Assembly (NCBI GenBank): GCA_009103225.1
Contig: RHPI01003488.1
Coordinates: forward strand, 67,588-131,587
Direction of reading: 5' to 3'
Source of the DNA: Chlorokybus atmophyticus
Taxonomy: Eukaryota; Streptophyta; Chlorokybophyceae; Chlorokybales; Chlorokybaceae
DNA: 64,000 bases
Notes under the pieces: model-generated
Databases searched by the model: none
The model's input: only the letters and a program-made list of their open reading frames with translations
Told to the model about the DNA's origin: nothing
Program-made: the position numbers and the translations under genes
Part shown: piece by piece, positions 12,901 through 24,756 of the stretch
How positions within the stretch are numbered: the stretch's first letter is position 1
Layout of the letters: each line of letters starts with the position of its first letter

Positions 12901-15900
12901 TTGGTGGAGTCCGCTTTGTTCCTATTGCTTGCATCAAAGTCCCACGCCCTTGTCACGACCACCCCGGGCGACACAAACGATGCCGAGGAATCGAAATTGA
13001 CGTTGAGGGGCGCCACGCCTTGGACGCCGCCATCATCTGTAATGACAGCGCCCTGGTGTAGAAAACATTGCTTTGGCCAACTAGGCCACGGTAGCTAAAG
13101 TCGCTATCATGGGAGGTCGTGTAACGCTTGTTAACGACCGAGAAAACCTTGAGGGCTGAGTTACCTGGTCGCTGGAGTTAGCAGCTATGCGGGCGTCAAA
13201 GTACTGTTCCCCAGAGTGAAGCAAGCGGTAAATCGCCCCCGGCAACGCATTCCCGTACTCGATGACGTACACTCCCGCGCCGTCGGACTTGACGTCGACG
13301 ACCCCGATGTCGTCCAGGAGGGTGAAGGCGAGGGTGGGGTCGGGGAGACCCGTAGAGGAGGAGAGGGGGAGGAGCCAGAGGCAACGGACGCTAGGGGGGA
13401 GAGGGGGAGGGTGGGTGGGGTGAGGGGTGAGGGAGTGAGAGTGAGAGTGAGAGTGCAAATGAAGGCCGAGTGCGAGTGAGTGGGTGAGTAGGAGTGTGAG
13501 TGTGAGTGTGCGCACGCATACTCGAACACATACACACTTTCCCACACATAAGCGTGCGTAGGCGTGCGTTGATGTGTGCGGGGTATATGGTCAATGGCTG
13601 CACTCATCAGCGATGATCAAGTGTACCTGTAGTCACCCATGAGCAGAGCGCCTTGGTACTGCGTGAACACGACAACAGGTCAGAGTGGTGATGGGCGTAT
13701 GCCTATGCCTATGCATGCATGCATGCGGAGGGGAGCTGATGGAGGATGCAACCCCAACTAGCAAAAGGAAGGAAGCTTACTTGGCTGGGCCAAGAGGATA
13801 CGTTGACAAAATGCAGAGCGGTGATCGATCCCGCACTCTGCACCTTGCCCTGACTCGCCCTCGTGCAACCCGTCCTACACACACACACGCACCAAGAGTC
13901 AGTTCACTGTGTGTGTCTCCCAATCTACAAACTGCGCTCTCTCTCTCGTGTTAGCGTGCCTGAAGTTTGCTGGCAGGTTGCCGTGCTGGTACTGGAAGAA
14001 CGGCGGCAGCGCGAGGACGCCGTTGCGCTTGGCGGTGATGTCGTTGCAGAGGGTCGTGTTGAGGGACTGGTACTGGGACTGGGCGGACTTGCCCTCAAAG
14101 CACGGCCAGCCTACAAGTGAATGAGTGAGTGGTTGTGAGGATGAGTGAGCGCGCACGCGCAAAGAGAAAGAGTGAGTGATTGGAGAATGGCGTGCGCGTG
14201 TGGGTGTGGGTGTGTGGGCTGGTCTACGCACGCATGCCTTTGTGTGCACGTGCGCCTGTGTCTCTGTGTGCGCGCATGAGCGTGGGTGTGCATGCGTGTC
14301 ACGCGCAGCATAAGTTGAGGGGATGCAATTGAGTAGCGATCAGACACGTGCGCAACACACGTACCAAAGTTGGGTGCGCCGCCGAGCGTGGCTCTGTTCG
14401 CCGTCGGGTACGTCAACCTGATCCACTACAATCGGTCAAACCCCCACCCCAACAACAACACCAACAACCCCCACCCTCCCACCTCCCCCCACCTGTTGAT
14501 CTCCTCCCACGTGTTCCACCCGACGTCCCCTATCCACACCTCGACGCTCCCGTCGTTCTTGGGGTTCATCCTCCAGGTGGTGGCGAAGGGGTTGCGGAGC
14601 CCGTAGGCCACGACCGCGCGCTTGTCGGTGGACCAGGAGGGGCCGCCGGGGAGGGAGGGGGAGGACTTGTAGTCCGGGTTGCCGGGGTGGGGACTGTGGG
14701 TGGGACATTGGTCAATCTCACAAAGTGGGTGGAACCATGACATACCATGACTAGCGGTGTTGTTGAACACATGCGCGTGTGTGCGTGCATGAGAGTGTGC
14801 ATGCGCGTTCATGGCAGTGACACTTGCACGCAGTGTCGCACACATTGTGGGTAGGATGCGCGTGTTCAATGTGTATGCATGACACATGTTGTGTATGCGA
14901 CACAAGCACACACACATTGCAACACTGACCCTACTACCACAACAACGCGTACTTTCCGTTGAGGTCGAGGCGCACGAGCGTCCCCCCAAACTGTCCTTTC
15001 CACGGCCCCTGCACACGTACGAGACATTAAGCAAGCGCATCACTCCTCTCAACCCACTGTTACAGTCTCAAAACTGAGCACACAAACACGCACCGGGTCC
15101 CGCGTCATGTAATGGAGTGACCTGAACGACCCCCCCTCGGCCGTGTTGGGACTAAGGTTGTCGCCCGACACGCCCGGGTAGTCGCCGCACGCGTTGCCGC
15201 GGTTGCCGTAGTCGACGGAATTCGGATCAGCACCTGAGTGTGTGCAAGTGGGTGTGCGTGCGTGCGTGGGTGTCTGCGTGAAAGTCTGCGAATATGCTTG
15301 TGTGCGCGCATGTTCACTTGGTTGTGTATGTGTCACACATAATGTGACACATAGAGCACGCGCGCGCGAGTGCTCGTGTATGCGCTCATACATGCATGTG
15401 CAAGCACGTATGTGAGATCTCGCGTGCGTGCGTGCGTCCGTGCGTGCGTGCGTCCGTGCGTGCGTGCGTGCGTCTACGAGCGTGTGTCTCATACACATCC
15501 CACTCGTACCATCCCCCGCCGTCAGATACAGCGCTCCCGATGTTGGATCATAGAACACGTTCCCGGTCTGATGCGTGCTGGACTCGAAGCACGCCCCCAT
15601 GTTCAGCACGACGGTCTGTTCCACAACTGTGTTCTTGCGATCCACCCGCGCCCGTACCACGCGCCGGTTCGCCAAGCAACCCGACGACAGGCACGTCGCG
15701 TTGCCGACCACATAGGGAGTCGTGTACTGGAGGAAGACGTAGAGGTCGGTAGAGGAAGGGACGGGGGTGACTGCGAGAGAGAGAGAGATGTGGGTGTGAG
15801 GGTGTGTGGGTGTGGGTGTGTCATGATGTGTGTGTATGACACTTAGTTGTGACACTGCAGCCAGGACAAGCACTACTGTTGCTAGGGGGAATGCATGAGT

Positions 15901-16414
15901 GTACTGGTACTGTACCACTATTGGTGGTGCAGTTTAGATGAGCCAGGACTTGGTATCAGTAGGACTACCTTGTGCATCAGTCACGGTGTCTAATCACGAT
16001 ATGCGACATATGGAAACAAAGAAAACAGTGCCCATGTACGCTATGCAGGCGATATACACACGCACTCTCGCATCACCTACCCGCCATGCCGAGCAGTCCC
16101 CTATCTCCGATGCTATTGATATCCTGGAACAAGTCCAGCAGCACCGTCTCGCTCTCCGGCGCATAGATGCTATCAAACACCAGCAACCTGCCCAGCTTCT
16201 CCACCACGAACGCTCTCGTGTCTGTCGTCGGGTTGGGCGCGAAGGCCAGCCTGGTGGGCCTGGCCAGGTCGCGGACCATAGGGGCGAGGAGGAAGTCGGA
16301 GGAGGAGGAGGTGGGGGAGGCGGAGGTGGTGAAGAAGAAAGAGGAGAGGAGGAGGAGGGGGAGGAGGAGGGAGAGGAGGGGGGGGAAGAAGGGCGGGGAG
16401 GGAGAGCGGGACAT
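8591..16414 (-). CDS. secreted PQQ/sorbosone-dehydrogenase-like protein with PKD domain and Pro-rich linker
   Basis: Nineteen exons: 16414-16081, 15770-15510, 15233-15094, 15008-14953, 14693-14493, 14417-14365, 14110-13960, 13874-13781, 13658-13627, 13390-13165, 13052-12798, 12483-12289, 11900-11631, 11292-10979, 10725-9958, 9826-9425, 9211-9037, 8948-8797, 8696-8591. They sum to exactly 1394 codons plus TGA. The chosen ATG starts a basic-hydrophobic signal peptide (L-rich, residues ~8-30). Residues ~40-515 form a beta-propeller of the glucose/sorbosone dehydrogenase (HHIP-like) family, with motifs PTRLAFAP, GNVFYDPTSGALYLTAGDG, AYGLRNPFATTWR and IGDVGWNTWEEIN. A PKD fold follows (~517-600, AWDFDAS), then the segment FTLLAPDHDFYPALVLEL typical of these enzymes. 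After that come two lectin-like modules separated by a PPPPSPSPPPP linker (~1020-1085). The substrate is unknown; an extracellular or wall location is inferred. One intron has a GC donor. Confidence 0.9.
8721..8795. repeat. (CA/CG)n microsatellite in last intron
   Basis: Alternating CA and CG dinucleotides fill the intron of the sugar-dehydrogenase gene between exons 18 and 19. Similar TG/CG-rich low-complexity sequence fills most introns of this gene but not those of DNMT1. Confidence 0.9.
9898..9950. repeat. (CA)n microsatellite in intron 15
   Basis: A run of CA dinucleotides directly follows, on the coding strand, the donor site of the exon that encodes the Pro-rich linker. Confidence 0.9.
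10028..10235 (-). repeat. Pro-Ser minisatellite inside exon 15
   Basis: GGTGGAGG-like units on the plus strand encode, on minus, repeated PPPPSPSP blocks about 65 residues long. This is a hydroxyproline-rich-glycoprotein type of linker, like those of volvocine pherophorins. The reading frame stays open throughout. Confidence 0.85.
15420..15475. repeat. GCGTGCGT tandem repeat in intron
   Basis: Tetranucleotide TGCG/TCCG units fill part of the intron between exons 2 and 3 of the sugar-dehydrogenase gene. Confidence 0.85.
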
Positions 16415-16568
16415 GGTGGCGGTGGGATCTGTGGGAGGGAGTGGTGTTGGGTCGAAAGCAAACACGTCTGTGGCTTGGTGGTGGTGGTGGTGGTGGTGGT
16501 GGTGTTGAGCGAACTGATTTATACTCCGTGGTGACGTGACGTAGGAGTTTTGGTTGTTCAGTCAGTAT

Positions 16569-16599
16569 GTGGTACACACCAACGGTTGGTGTGTACCAC
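16569..16599. repeat. 31-bp perfect palindrome upstream of sugar-dehydrogenase gene
   Basis: Two 15-bp arms are exact reverse complements around one central G. It lies about 155 bases upstream of the ATG at 16414 and is followed 4 bases later by a second perfect palindrome. A promoter, operator-like or MITE-core role is possible. Confidence 0.85.
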
Positions 16600-16603
16600 G
16601 CGG

Positions 16604-16645
16604 CAGCAACCATCATCCGATGTGCACATCGGATGATGGTTGCTG
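16604..16645. repeat. 42-bp perfect palindrome
   Basis: The 21-bp arms (16604-16624, 16625-16645) are exact reverse complements with no loop. It sits beside the 31-bp palindrome, in the upstream region of the sugar-dehydrogenase gene. Confidence 0.9.
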
Positions 16646-17668
16646 TCAGTCTTTTTCGGCAACGCTTAGGAAAAGCATCCTCATTGAAACATATGACCTG
16701 ATTCAATTTGCTCCTGTTCACGACGCAACGCCTTTCGCGCTAAGGGTCAAAGGTACTATGTACTATGTACTTTACCTTGCATGGCAGAGCAGTCAACGCT
16801 ACAAGTTCAGCATGTCCAACCCCACAACCACAGCAAGCACAGCACCCACCAGTCAAAGACGCTTGAGTGTGACAGCAGCCAAGTTTTATGCCAACGCCGC
16901 CGCCTTCCGCCACGCGGAGTAGACAAGGCCTAGTCTAGCCTGGTCACGCCAGGTCGCACATTGCGGCGGCGACGACTGGATGTCCCAAGGCTCAGCACCA
17001 TCCGCCGCCACCAACGCCAACACCACCCATTCCTAGTCACCCGTCGCGACGTCCCCGTGCCTCTCCGCCTTGTCCTTCTCGTCCTGCCTATCCTCGTCCT
17101 CCTCCGCCTGCTACACCACAGCCGCCGCACCCAAGCTTGAACCGTGGCCCTGACCGACCATGCCACACACGCGCATGCGCGCACCACCTTTTCTTGCTTA
17201 GGCACCGTACCGGCACGCACGAAACGGTACCGCAACTTTGTACCACCGACCGGTCAGAGACGCCTTCAGTCCGGTAGCAATTGAGCGGAGCTTGCTACCA
17301 CACATGAGGTCATATCCGGTAACATTCAATGTCACAAGGTGCAATGACCGGTAAAGATACGCCTCGCCGTTTCATGCGTTGGATACGTTACGCGGGCATG
17401 GTCATGCAGTCAATGATGGTGGTATGACGTTGAATCAACGACTTGGCTTTTGGCAAGCCTAGCTGGCTTGCGTAAGCCTATGCACGTGAGGCGCGTAGTC
17501 CGCCTCGGTAGGTAGCGCGCCTTTTGTGCTGCATTGCGCGCTTTTGAAGCTAGATGTGCTGATGCGCGCCAAGTGACCTGTTGGCCACCGACATCATGGC
17601 GCGGATGGAGTTCCACAATGATGATGCCTTCGGCTGCTTGAAGCGGTGGCAAAGAGGCAGCCAGCAGA

Positions 17669-17702
17669 GTGTAGGGCCTAGCCTCAGCCTCAGGCCCTAC
17701 AC
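17669..17702. repeat. hairpin GTGTAGGGCCT...AGGCCCTACAC
   Basis: The 11-bp arms are perfect around a 12-base loop rich in CCTCAG. The left arm motif recurs at about 17739 with similar following sequence, so this is a small local repeat cluster. Confidence 0.8.
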
Positions 17703-17904
17703 CTAAGGTGGCTAAGGCTAGGCCGCACCTAACGTGTAGGGCCTGAGCCTGAGTCTAGGCTTCACACGTAATTGGCATCCTATAAGGGTGTAGATTGATT
17801 GTAGCATTAGCTATAATGTGGAGGCAGCATACATGAAGAATGCAAGTGTCTGATGTATCTAGTAAAAGGAATGTATTATTTTGCTCACCCACCTAATGCT
17901 TTAC

Positions 17905-17947
17905 GACAATTACAGAAAAGGGGCCTGGCCCCTTTGGTGTAATTGTC
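17905..17947. repeat. compound hairpin
   Basis: The outer arms GACAATTAC/GTAATTGTC enclose an inner AAAGGGGCC/GGCCCCTTT stem. Together they form a 43-base compound hairpin in otherwise unannotated DNA. Confidence 0.8.
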
Positions 17948-19596
17948 CCGGCGGACTGCGGCTATTGGGACCCGTTATTCGCCATGCAATGCACGACAAG
18001 CAGGAGCATTAATAGGCATTGACTACCTTTCTAAGATGTGTCACCTAAAAAGGTGCAATTGACGCCATTCATCTTATCTTATTTCAGGCTTTTAGGGGCG
18101 ATGCAAAAAACATGCTACACACGTGCACTTTTCTCCTCTAGATGCACCTCTAGACGCACATTGGAACACAATTTGTTTCTCTACAGCAAAAAAGAGCAGA
18201 TTCGTGAGCAATAAAGGTTTCAGCTGCAGCAGATATAACAAAACGTATAGCTGACAATGACCGTGCGTCTACCCATAGCCTTCAGCACTATTGTTTAAAC
18301 AAGATCGAATGCCATCAATGATTATCTGTTTCATCTCACGCGTATATGTACCAGATATACGGCATCGTATTACCTTAACCATATACATAAGCTATCAAAG
18401 ATGATGCATGAGTCTTGGTCATAACAAACAGCATGAAAGGCACCAACAAACAACTATACACTAACTTCAAAGTAGTACTTTATCGTATAGAACATAGTTG
18501 CAGCGTACGCATTTAAAGTCCATTGCATACGCGTACATATGCGTATTGTATTAACAGTAATGCATATTTATAGCATGCGCCAATCTGCTGTTGCACCGCC
18601 AGAATCATGCCCGTCCTCCGGTTGGCATGCTATTTTGCACCGTGCGTCATCAAGTTGCGAATTGCTGGTGGCAAGCGGTCCGCAATGGCCCTAAACTCGG
18701 GGCATTATTCTGGCGATGGAGCACTGCAAAACGGGTGGATTACTACTAGGTTAACAACGGTATGCACGTATTATTACCGTACGCATCGGCGGCCTGTAAT
18801 TCATACCCGTATATACCCGTATACATGAACTTGCACTGCATACCCGTATGCCGTATGGTGCAATTGTGATTTAAGATATTAATACTTCAACCACTAAAAC
18901 AATCAGCCTCTCCAAGATTATGGGGTTGATTGCTATGTGCAGCCATGTGCAAAGCATGCGTAGGGGTGATACAAACTAGCAGGCAGCGCCTATGCATATC
19001 AGCATCGGCAGGGCATCCACCAAAGCGTTAAACCATACCTCATTGCAGTGTAAGTAGCACACATTCTTTATTAATGCAAGTTTGCACAATAATGGCATAA
19101 ACTTAACAATCATCAGATGGTTAAGTGACACCACAAGTAGTGTTTATTAGGGGCTATCTTAGAAGATATGCGATTACACATACGCCCGCGTCAAAGGCAC
19201 TCAACAATATTGGTGCGTCAATCACTGCGCGTGTAACAGTCAAGGCCGAATTTCGTGATTTTCATGGCCATTTTTGGCCTTAGTTGTGAGGTATCATGTT
19301 TTCCATGACTTGTGGCGGATATCGGCAAGCTGCGAGTTTGCCGCAGATATCGACCGGCCCAGGGCCAGTCTGGAAGACGCCAGAAAACGGAGGGCCAGTC
19401 GAGAAGGGCTAGACCAGATTTCTGGAAGGGCCTGGCGCCAAGTAGTATAACTTGACCATATAAGCAGCGAATGAGGAGATCTTTGGTGCGTCGGCAAGGT
19501 CTAGAAGTGTGCTACAAGATTCTGCAAGAATATCTTAGCTTCTAATTCCGTCTAGCGCTAGAATCGTCTAGACAGTAGCATGTGCAGACTGGTAGG

Positions 19597-19604
19597 TATA
19601 AAAG
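19597..19604 (+). promoter_or_regulatory. TATA box of probable LTR remnant
   Basis: TATAAAAG lies about 390 bases before the gag ATG at 19995, in a stretch resembling an LTR/leader. LTR ends could not be defined because no second copy is present in the window. Confidence 0.35.
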
Positions 19605-19994
19605 TGACATTCTACAATTTGCAATACAACCTCTAGCTCCCTAGTTTCTTGTGTGCAAGCCTGGTGGTGGTTAGCAGGGGTTGCTAGCGTGTGTCCACTA
19701 GTGTGTGCTTGCTTGTGTGACGATCCAAGGCGCTACACAAGTCGGTGTGTAGCTTCGAGCGCAGGCGCGTGCGTACGCGAGTGGCGGGGCGCGCGTGTGT
19801 ACTTGGCAGAGGGGGCAAGGTTCCGATGTGAATACCGTGTCTTGGTGAGAGGCTTGTTAATTGGAGCAACTCACAGGTGACAAGGCACGAGCACCGTCAC
19901 ACTGATATCGGAGCACGGTTTATGAAGGTGAGAGAGGAAGTGTGTGGGCGTTTACGCTTTTCATTCAAAAGCGGAATTTAGTGTGTTAGTGGAG

Positions 19995-20774
19995 ATGGAG
20001 GATGCTCGCATGGAAGAGCTTCAAGCTGCCATCTTAGCATTGAGGGAAGAGCTTCATCACACTCAAGCGGCGGCACAAGCACAACGCGAGGCGTATGAGC
20101 ATGCGATGGCGCGTGTACAAGTTTCCATGGCATCAAGCTCACGCGTGCATGTGAAGGTGCCAAAGCCCAAGTCATTCAAGGGTCAACGTGATGGAGATAC
20201 AGTATAATGGATTTTCCAAGTATGGTCTTAGTTGAAGCTCACGAAGGTGCCCACGCATCTGCACGTGGAGGTTGCAGCGACACTGCTTGAAGGTGCAGCA
20301 CTTGTATGGTGGAGACATCGATGTACGCGTGTTGCAAGTGGGTTGGCGCTACCATTGACCACCATGGAAGAGTTGGCACTGGAGGTCAGGCATCAATCTG
20401 TTCCCGTTGAGAGCGTGAAGGCCGCACGCGACAAGCTTGCAGACCTTGTGCAAATGGGGTCGATAATGGCGTACACGGCTGCGTTTCAGCGATTGGTGAT
20501 GTCCATACCCAATATGACCGAGGAGGAGCGGCTGGACAGGTATGCACGTGGTTTAGACCCTTTGGGCGGTAAAGAAGTGGAGCTACGGGACCCGAAGACA
20601 CTCGCGGAGGCTATACGCATCGCGGAGCGTCTCGACACGTTGTACTTCAAGTCCACCACAAGAAACACTGATTGGAGGCAAAGGCATGGTGATCAGCCTC
20701 GGGGAGGCTTTCAACATGTGTGGAGACGAGGAGAACCAAGTTTAGCGCTTGCCAACAGCGCGATACGCGGGTGA
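19995..20774 (+). pseudogene. Ty3/gypsy-type gag fragment, disrupted
   Basis: One reading frame from ATG 19995 encodes a coiled-coil N-terminus, then KVPKPKSFKGQRDGD, then a capsid-like core (LEGAALVWWRHR ... DKLADLVQMGSIMAYTAAF ... DRYARGLDP ... LAEAIRIAERLD). That is the order seen in Ty3/gypsy gag proteins. The frame has two stops, at 20205-20207 and 20229-20231. It ends just after the capsid with no zinc knuckle, protease or polymerase, so the element is truncated and inactive. It is close to the Penelope-like element but unrelated to it. Confidence 0.8.
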
Positions 20775-21213
20775 GATGTTTGTCCAACATATATATCGGT
20801 GGATGCAATATACAACTGGTTATTTGAGTACCAAGGAGTTATTAAACTTACGAGCAACAACTTTTACGCATTCAAGCAGGGAGTGTATTGCACCGCGTAA
20901 CGCAACTCTAAGCTATTTGAGCAACAACCCACTTTAAAGTATAATTGCACATGTATAAAGAATGCGTTGTTGTGACATGCATGTCATGTCGTGCATATGC
21001 ACGACACATGCATGCAGCAATGGGTGAAGGAAAATGGGGAGGTGTGGTAGAGTAATGCAAACCAACAGGAGAGGGCAAGTAAGTTGTGCTCCTGGGCCGG
21101 TAGAGTGGTAATGTTGTGATGGGCAATGGCGTGGTGCGCGCTGTGCTGAACCTTTTCTCCCAATTGTTGCCCCCCATAGCCACCACCCGTCCTTATGGCC
21201 ATATGACGCCACA

Positions 21214-21773
21214 TGTATGAGCTTTCGAAGTGATGTAAGTCGCACTCACGTACAACAACACGGACAAACAGCCAGGACACCAGCACGCGCTATCTAATCA
21301 AGGCAGGGGCATAGCTAAGCGCAGTGCACTAGCTAAGTGTGTGTGGGGTGATGATGGAAGGATTTGGGTTGAGGGCGTGGGGCAAAGCAGCAGGGTACCA
21401 CCTGTGGTCACGCAAATACAGGCATTAGGCCGTGGCTTCAACCAGACAGCAGCGAGACAACGGCAACATGGCGGGCGGTGTCGGTGGGAGTGGGAGTGGG
21501 AGTGGGAGTGGGAGTGGGAGTGGGGGTGTGGTTGTGCTGTGCTGTGCTGTGAGGTGCAAACGCCACAACAGCCGCCATAGCAGTGCTTGCGCAATTGTAA
21601 GACCCATATTAAGACCCTTGGTGAATGCCTGCAGGCATTCTTCAATGGCCAGATCCAACGTGACAAGGCATAAGTCAATTGGTACAGCTAGAACGTTGCC
21701 AGCGGCAGTCACAGCGGTCACAGTTAGTCACCAAGCAAGCATCATCCACAGACTAATTAAGAGCATGCAAGCA
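21214..21773. repeat. direct repeat copy A (pseudo-LTR)
   Basis: Shares long near-identical stretches with 25397-25921, for example around the shared GACCCATATT and GAATGCCTGCAGGCATTC segments. It has an expanded GGGAGT hexamer array at about 21485-21524 that copy B lacks. Boundaries are by eye, within about 20 bases. Confidence 0.8.
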
Positions 21774-22117
21774 TTTAATATACGGGCAGAACGCTGCTCC
21801 CCATACTTCTATCCCACCACCAAACTTACCTCACATACCTATGATGTTGTAGAACATTTAATGGCTACCAGCATGTAGAGTCGCTGCTACGTTAACCAAT
21901 ACAATGTTCATGTCAGTCGCTGCTATGTCAACCAATACAATGTTCATGTCAACCTGTACATCCTTCCACGCAACTTGTTTAGCGGCACATGCATAACATA
22001 TCCATGTGCTTGCATATCATGCAGCAACTGCACCATCTTGGACACAAAGTGGTGCCTAAACGTGCATATGCACGTTTGTGATGTTTGAGCGCAATAACCT
22101 CACAAATTGTGAAATTA

Positions 22118-23461
22118 CTACGCCCAGTTTCGCTTATTGCGAGATGTGACTCTCTGAGTGCGGGGCTTTGGTTTTCGGCACAAACCTAAAAGGGGCAGTG
22201 TTGAGTTTGTTGTACACTTCAATACACAAACCTGCGGATCTTCAAAGAGCAGTAGGTCCAAGATTGGGATGCCGACACCATGTGCTGTCTCTGACAATGT
22301 TAGCATGGCCTGCGGGTAGATACCACCCCCGGGTACAGGTAAGTTCAGTTCATACATGCAACATGCAAACTCAGGCAACGCTACCCCTAAAAAATCATCA
22401 ACAAAGCGTAGCACTTGTCGCGCAAACCTCAATGTCAAAGGTCTTTGCTCAAAATCCACCAACCTGGTGACAAAGTCGAGTTCATAAGTAAACAAGTTAT
22501 AGTTTGCCAAGTATACTCCAGCACTGTTGCCCATTGGGACGCTTACTAGGCATCTCACACGGGATCGGTTGTACCAACAGATCAGTGACCTATTAGTACA
22601 ATTGAACCTGAGCGGGATGCACATACAAATTATTGATGAGGAACGCAGCATGGACGCAATGAACACACGGGTGACACCCTCGTGCACCACCGTAGTGTCG
22701 CTCGCCCAGGTTGTGGTAACCTCACTTGCCTGAATGTTGACATGCAGTTGGGTAATTCCATCACGGCGCAACACACGATCAAAAACCTTGTCCACAAAGA
22801 CTTGCATGCGTTGTAGCAAGTCATTGTGAGCAAGGTTAGTATACGGTGTGGTAAAGTCAAACATTTGCAAGCAGACATGCTCACGCTTCCAATGTGGGCT
22901 ACGGCTGTTGTTGTAAGAGTTGCGCATGAAGCCCTTGGAGTTTTTCAATATCCAACTGTGCAACTCCTCCCAAAAGGCCTCACTGCTTAGCACGTCCACC
23001 ATATCAGACATACCTTTGTAGCAACATGTTAACTACACAGCAGCGTCAAACAGGGTTGTAGCATATGCCGCTGCTATAAAGCGTGGCTTGGGGGGTTCCT
23101 TACGTAGCTTGACTGTTACATACAAGTGAGGCAATCGTGCTGGCACTCCGTGTTTGACCATGGCAAAGCCGTGCTGCGTGTTGTATGCTTAATGGTTCTG
23201 CACGATGTCCTGCGCTGCCACCTCTGAAAGCTGGTAGGTGTCTATAGCTAGCCTCGTTCTGAGGCACTGCAAGTAATAGGCTTTACACACAACTGCCAGA
23301 GTACGACCACACTTATCCACCTGTGTAACCATCATATTGGCCTGCAAGTCCTTCAGTCGGTGACGGTCACCTTCTGTCATAGCAAGGTATGAAGGCAAAT
23401 CGGGCATGTCTGCAGGCGGTGTGTGTGCTTGTGCATCAACCTCTGCCAACACAGCTTGCAC
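22118..23461 (-). pseudogene. reverse transcriptase of Penelope-like element
   Basis: On the minus strand one frame reads from 23461 to 22118. N-terminal motifs are VDKCGRTLAVVCKAYYLQ and LYVTVKLRKEPPKPRF. Motif A follows as FDFTTPYTNL, then VPMGNSAGVYLANYNLFTYE, and the catalytic VLRFVDDFLG with the two adjacent aspartates. In-frame stops occur at 23189-23191 and in the segment just before 23011, so no full protein can be made without suppression. The family is inferred from the PMG...AN.NLF.YE and DKxG patterns of Penelope RTs. Confidence 0.75.
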
Positions 23462-24243
23462 CTATGGTTGCATAAAACCTGGCTGATGCTTACTTCGCTC
23501 CACAACATCAGCAAACTTGCGCACCCCCCGCCTGACTGACTGCAAGGTGATCTGCAAAGTTGCAACTGCAAGAGCACGAAATTAGCTCCAACCTTAGCAA
23601 TTCAGTCAAGCGTCCTGACCCTGAAACTCCGTAGTCAAAAGTCAAAACATGTTGTCAGCATGCGCATATGCATTGTATGGCTCAACATCACAACCACACA
23701 ACCACATCATCATGGTGTTTGCAACTGCACCGTAGTTTTTGTAACCAGTGATGTCCCGTTGACAATGGCATCTTCTAGAGTTGGGCTGTACTTCCAGGTT
23801 GTGATGGGGTCTAACCAGCGTGCTTGCATCTGCTGCGGCACTGCCACTCTGGCTGATTCCCTAGCCAAGCACGCCTGCAAGTTCAAAGTGTCTTTGAATT
23901 GGCCTTTGAAAGCACATGTTACCAACAGGCGCGAGCGTGGTGGAGGTGTCCGGACTGAGTAGGAACAACAGGGCTTGTTTGATATTGGCCACAATTGCAA
24001 TGGCCTTTATTGGGTCCAACTGCACAATTGGGAAGGCCACTCCATTTTGCGGATAGCAAGCGGCGACCATAATCTCTGGTTGCAAACAATCTCACAACAT
24101 AAGCATACTGATGCGCAGTCCCATGCGGCACAGCACGTGCTGTTACAGCAATTTGGAATCTGCTGTATGCTGTGCGTGTGCGCTTTGCCTGGAGTGTTTC
24201 CTATTTCAAACCACGTTGCGCATACGATTATGTTATGTAACAG

Positions 24244-24745
24244 TGGGCTCCGACCATTAGGCTATGGTAGCAAAAGATGAGGCCATAAGGTTTGTCACAA
24301 TTTATCTCAAATTGTAACATTCCTCCCCAAGTTAACCCACGGGTTCCTCTTTATCTAATGAAGCACCTACTAGCCCACGTCGCCGTGGCCACGGTCGTAC
24401 CATAACCGGTCCGCCCGCAGCCTTTGGAATCGGCCTACGAATGGTCATAACCGATCGAGCTGCAGCGACCATTCTCGCCGCGCGACCTGCCATCGCGGCG
24501 CGACCGCTCACGCGGCCATAGGTCAAACTGGCTCGGTGCGCAGATAGTGAACCTGCGCTCAGCCTAGGGCAAGCCGCCCCCAATTGATTTTTGCCCTTGG
24601 ATCTGCCTCAGTTCCCTACGGGAATTGAACTTGCGACGTCATGCTCCGTTATCATTGTAACGAGTGGGCTCCGACCACTAGGCTATGGTAGCAAAAGACG
24701 CTGCCATGAGTGAGATTAGTCACAATTTATCCCACATCGTGACAC
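24244..24745 (-). repeat. short element with ~80-bp terminal direct repeats and tRNA-like pol III boxes
   Basis: Segments 24244-24325 and 24664-24745 are homologous direct repeats, sharing GTGGGCTCCGACCA and CTATGGTAGCAAAAGA, with ~340 bases between. On minus the right-hand copy has a box-A-like TAGCCTAGTGG, and a box-B-like GTTCAATTCC lies downstream. This suggests a tRNA-derived SINE, possibly dimeric, or a very small terminal-repeat retrotransposon. No tRNA cloverleaf could be completed. Confidence 0.55.
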
Positions 24746-24756
24746 ATTATGCCAAT

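Larger units (their letters stand above)
16646..19590. other. gene-free stretch with hairpins
   Basis: No coding region could be supported. 16.65-17.6 kb is GC-moderate and has short ORFs without family features. 17.76-19.3 kb is AT-richer with no long ORF. Two hairpins are listed separately. Confidence 0.6.

Noticed and set aside
23660-23962. Plus-strand ORF with a CxxC-like finger inside the Penelope-like element
   Set aside because: Opposite strand to the element's genes and only one weak motif; likely chance.
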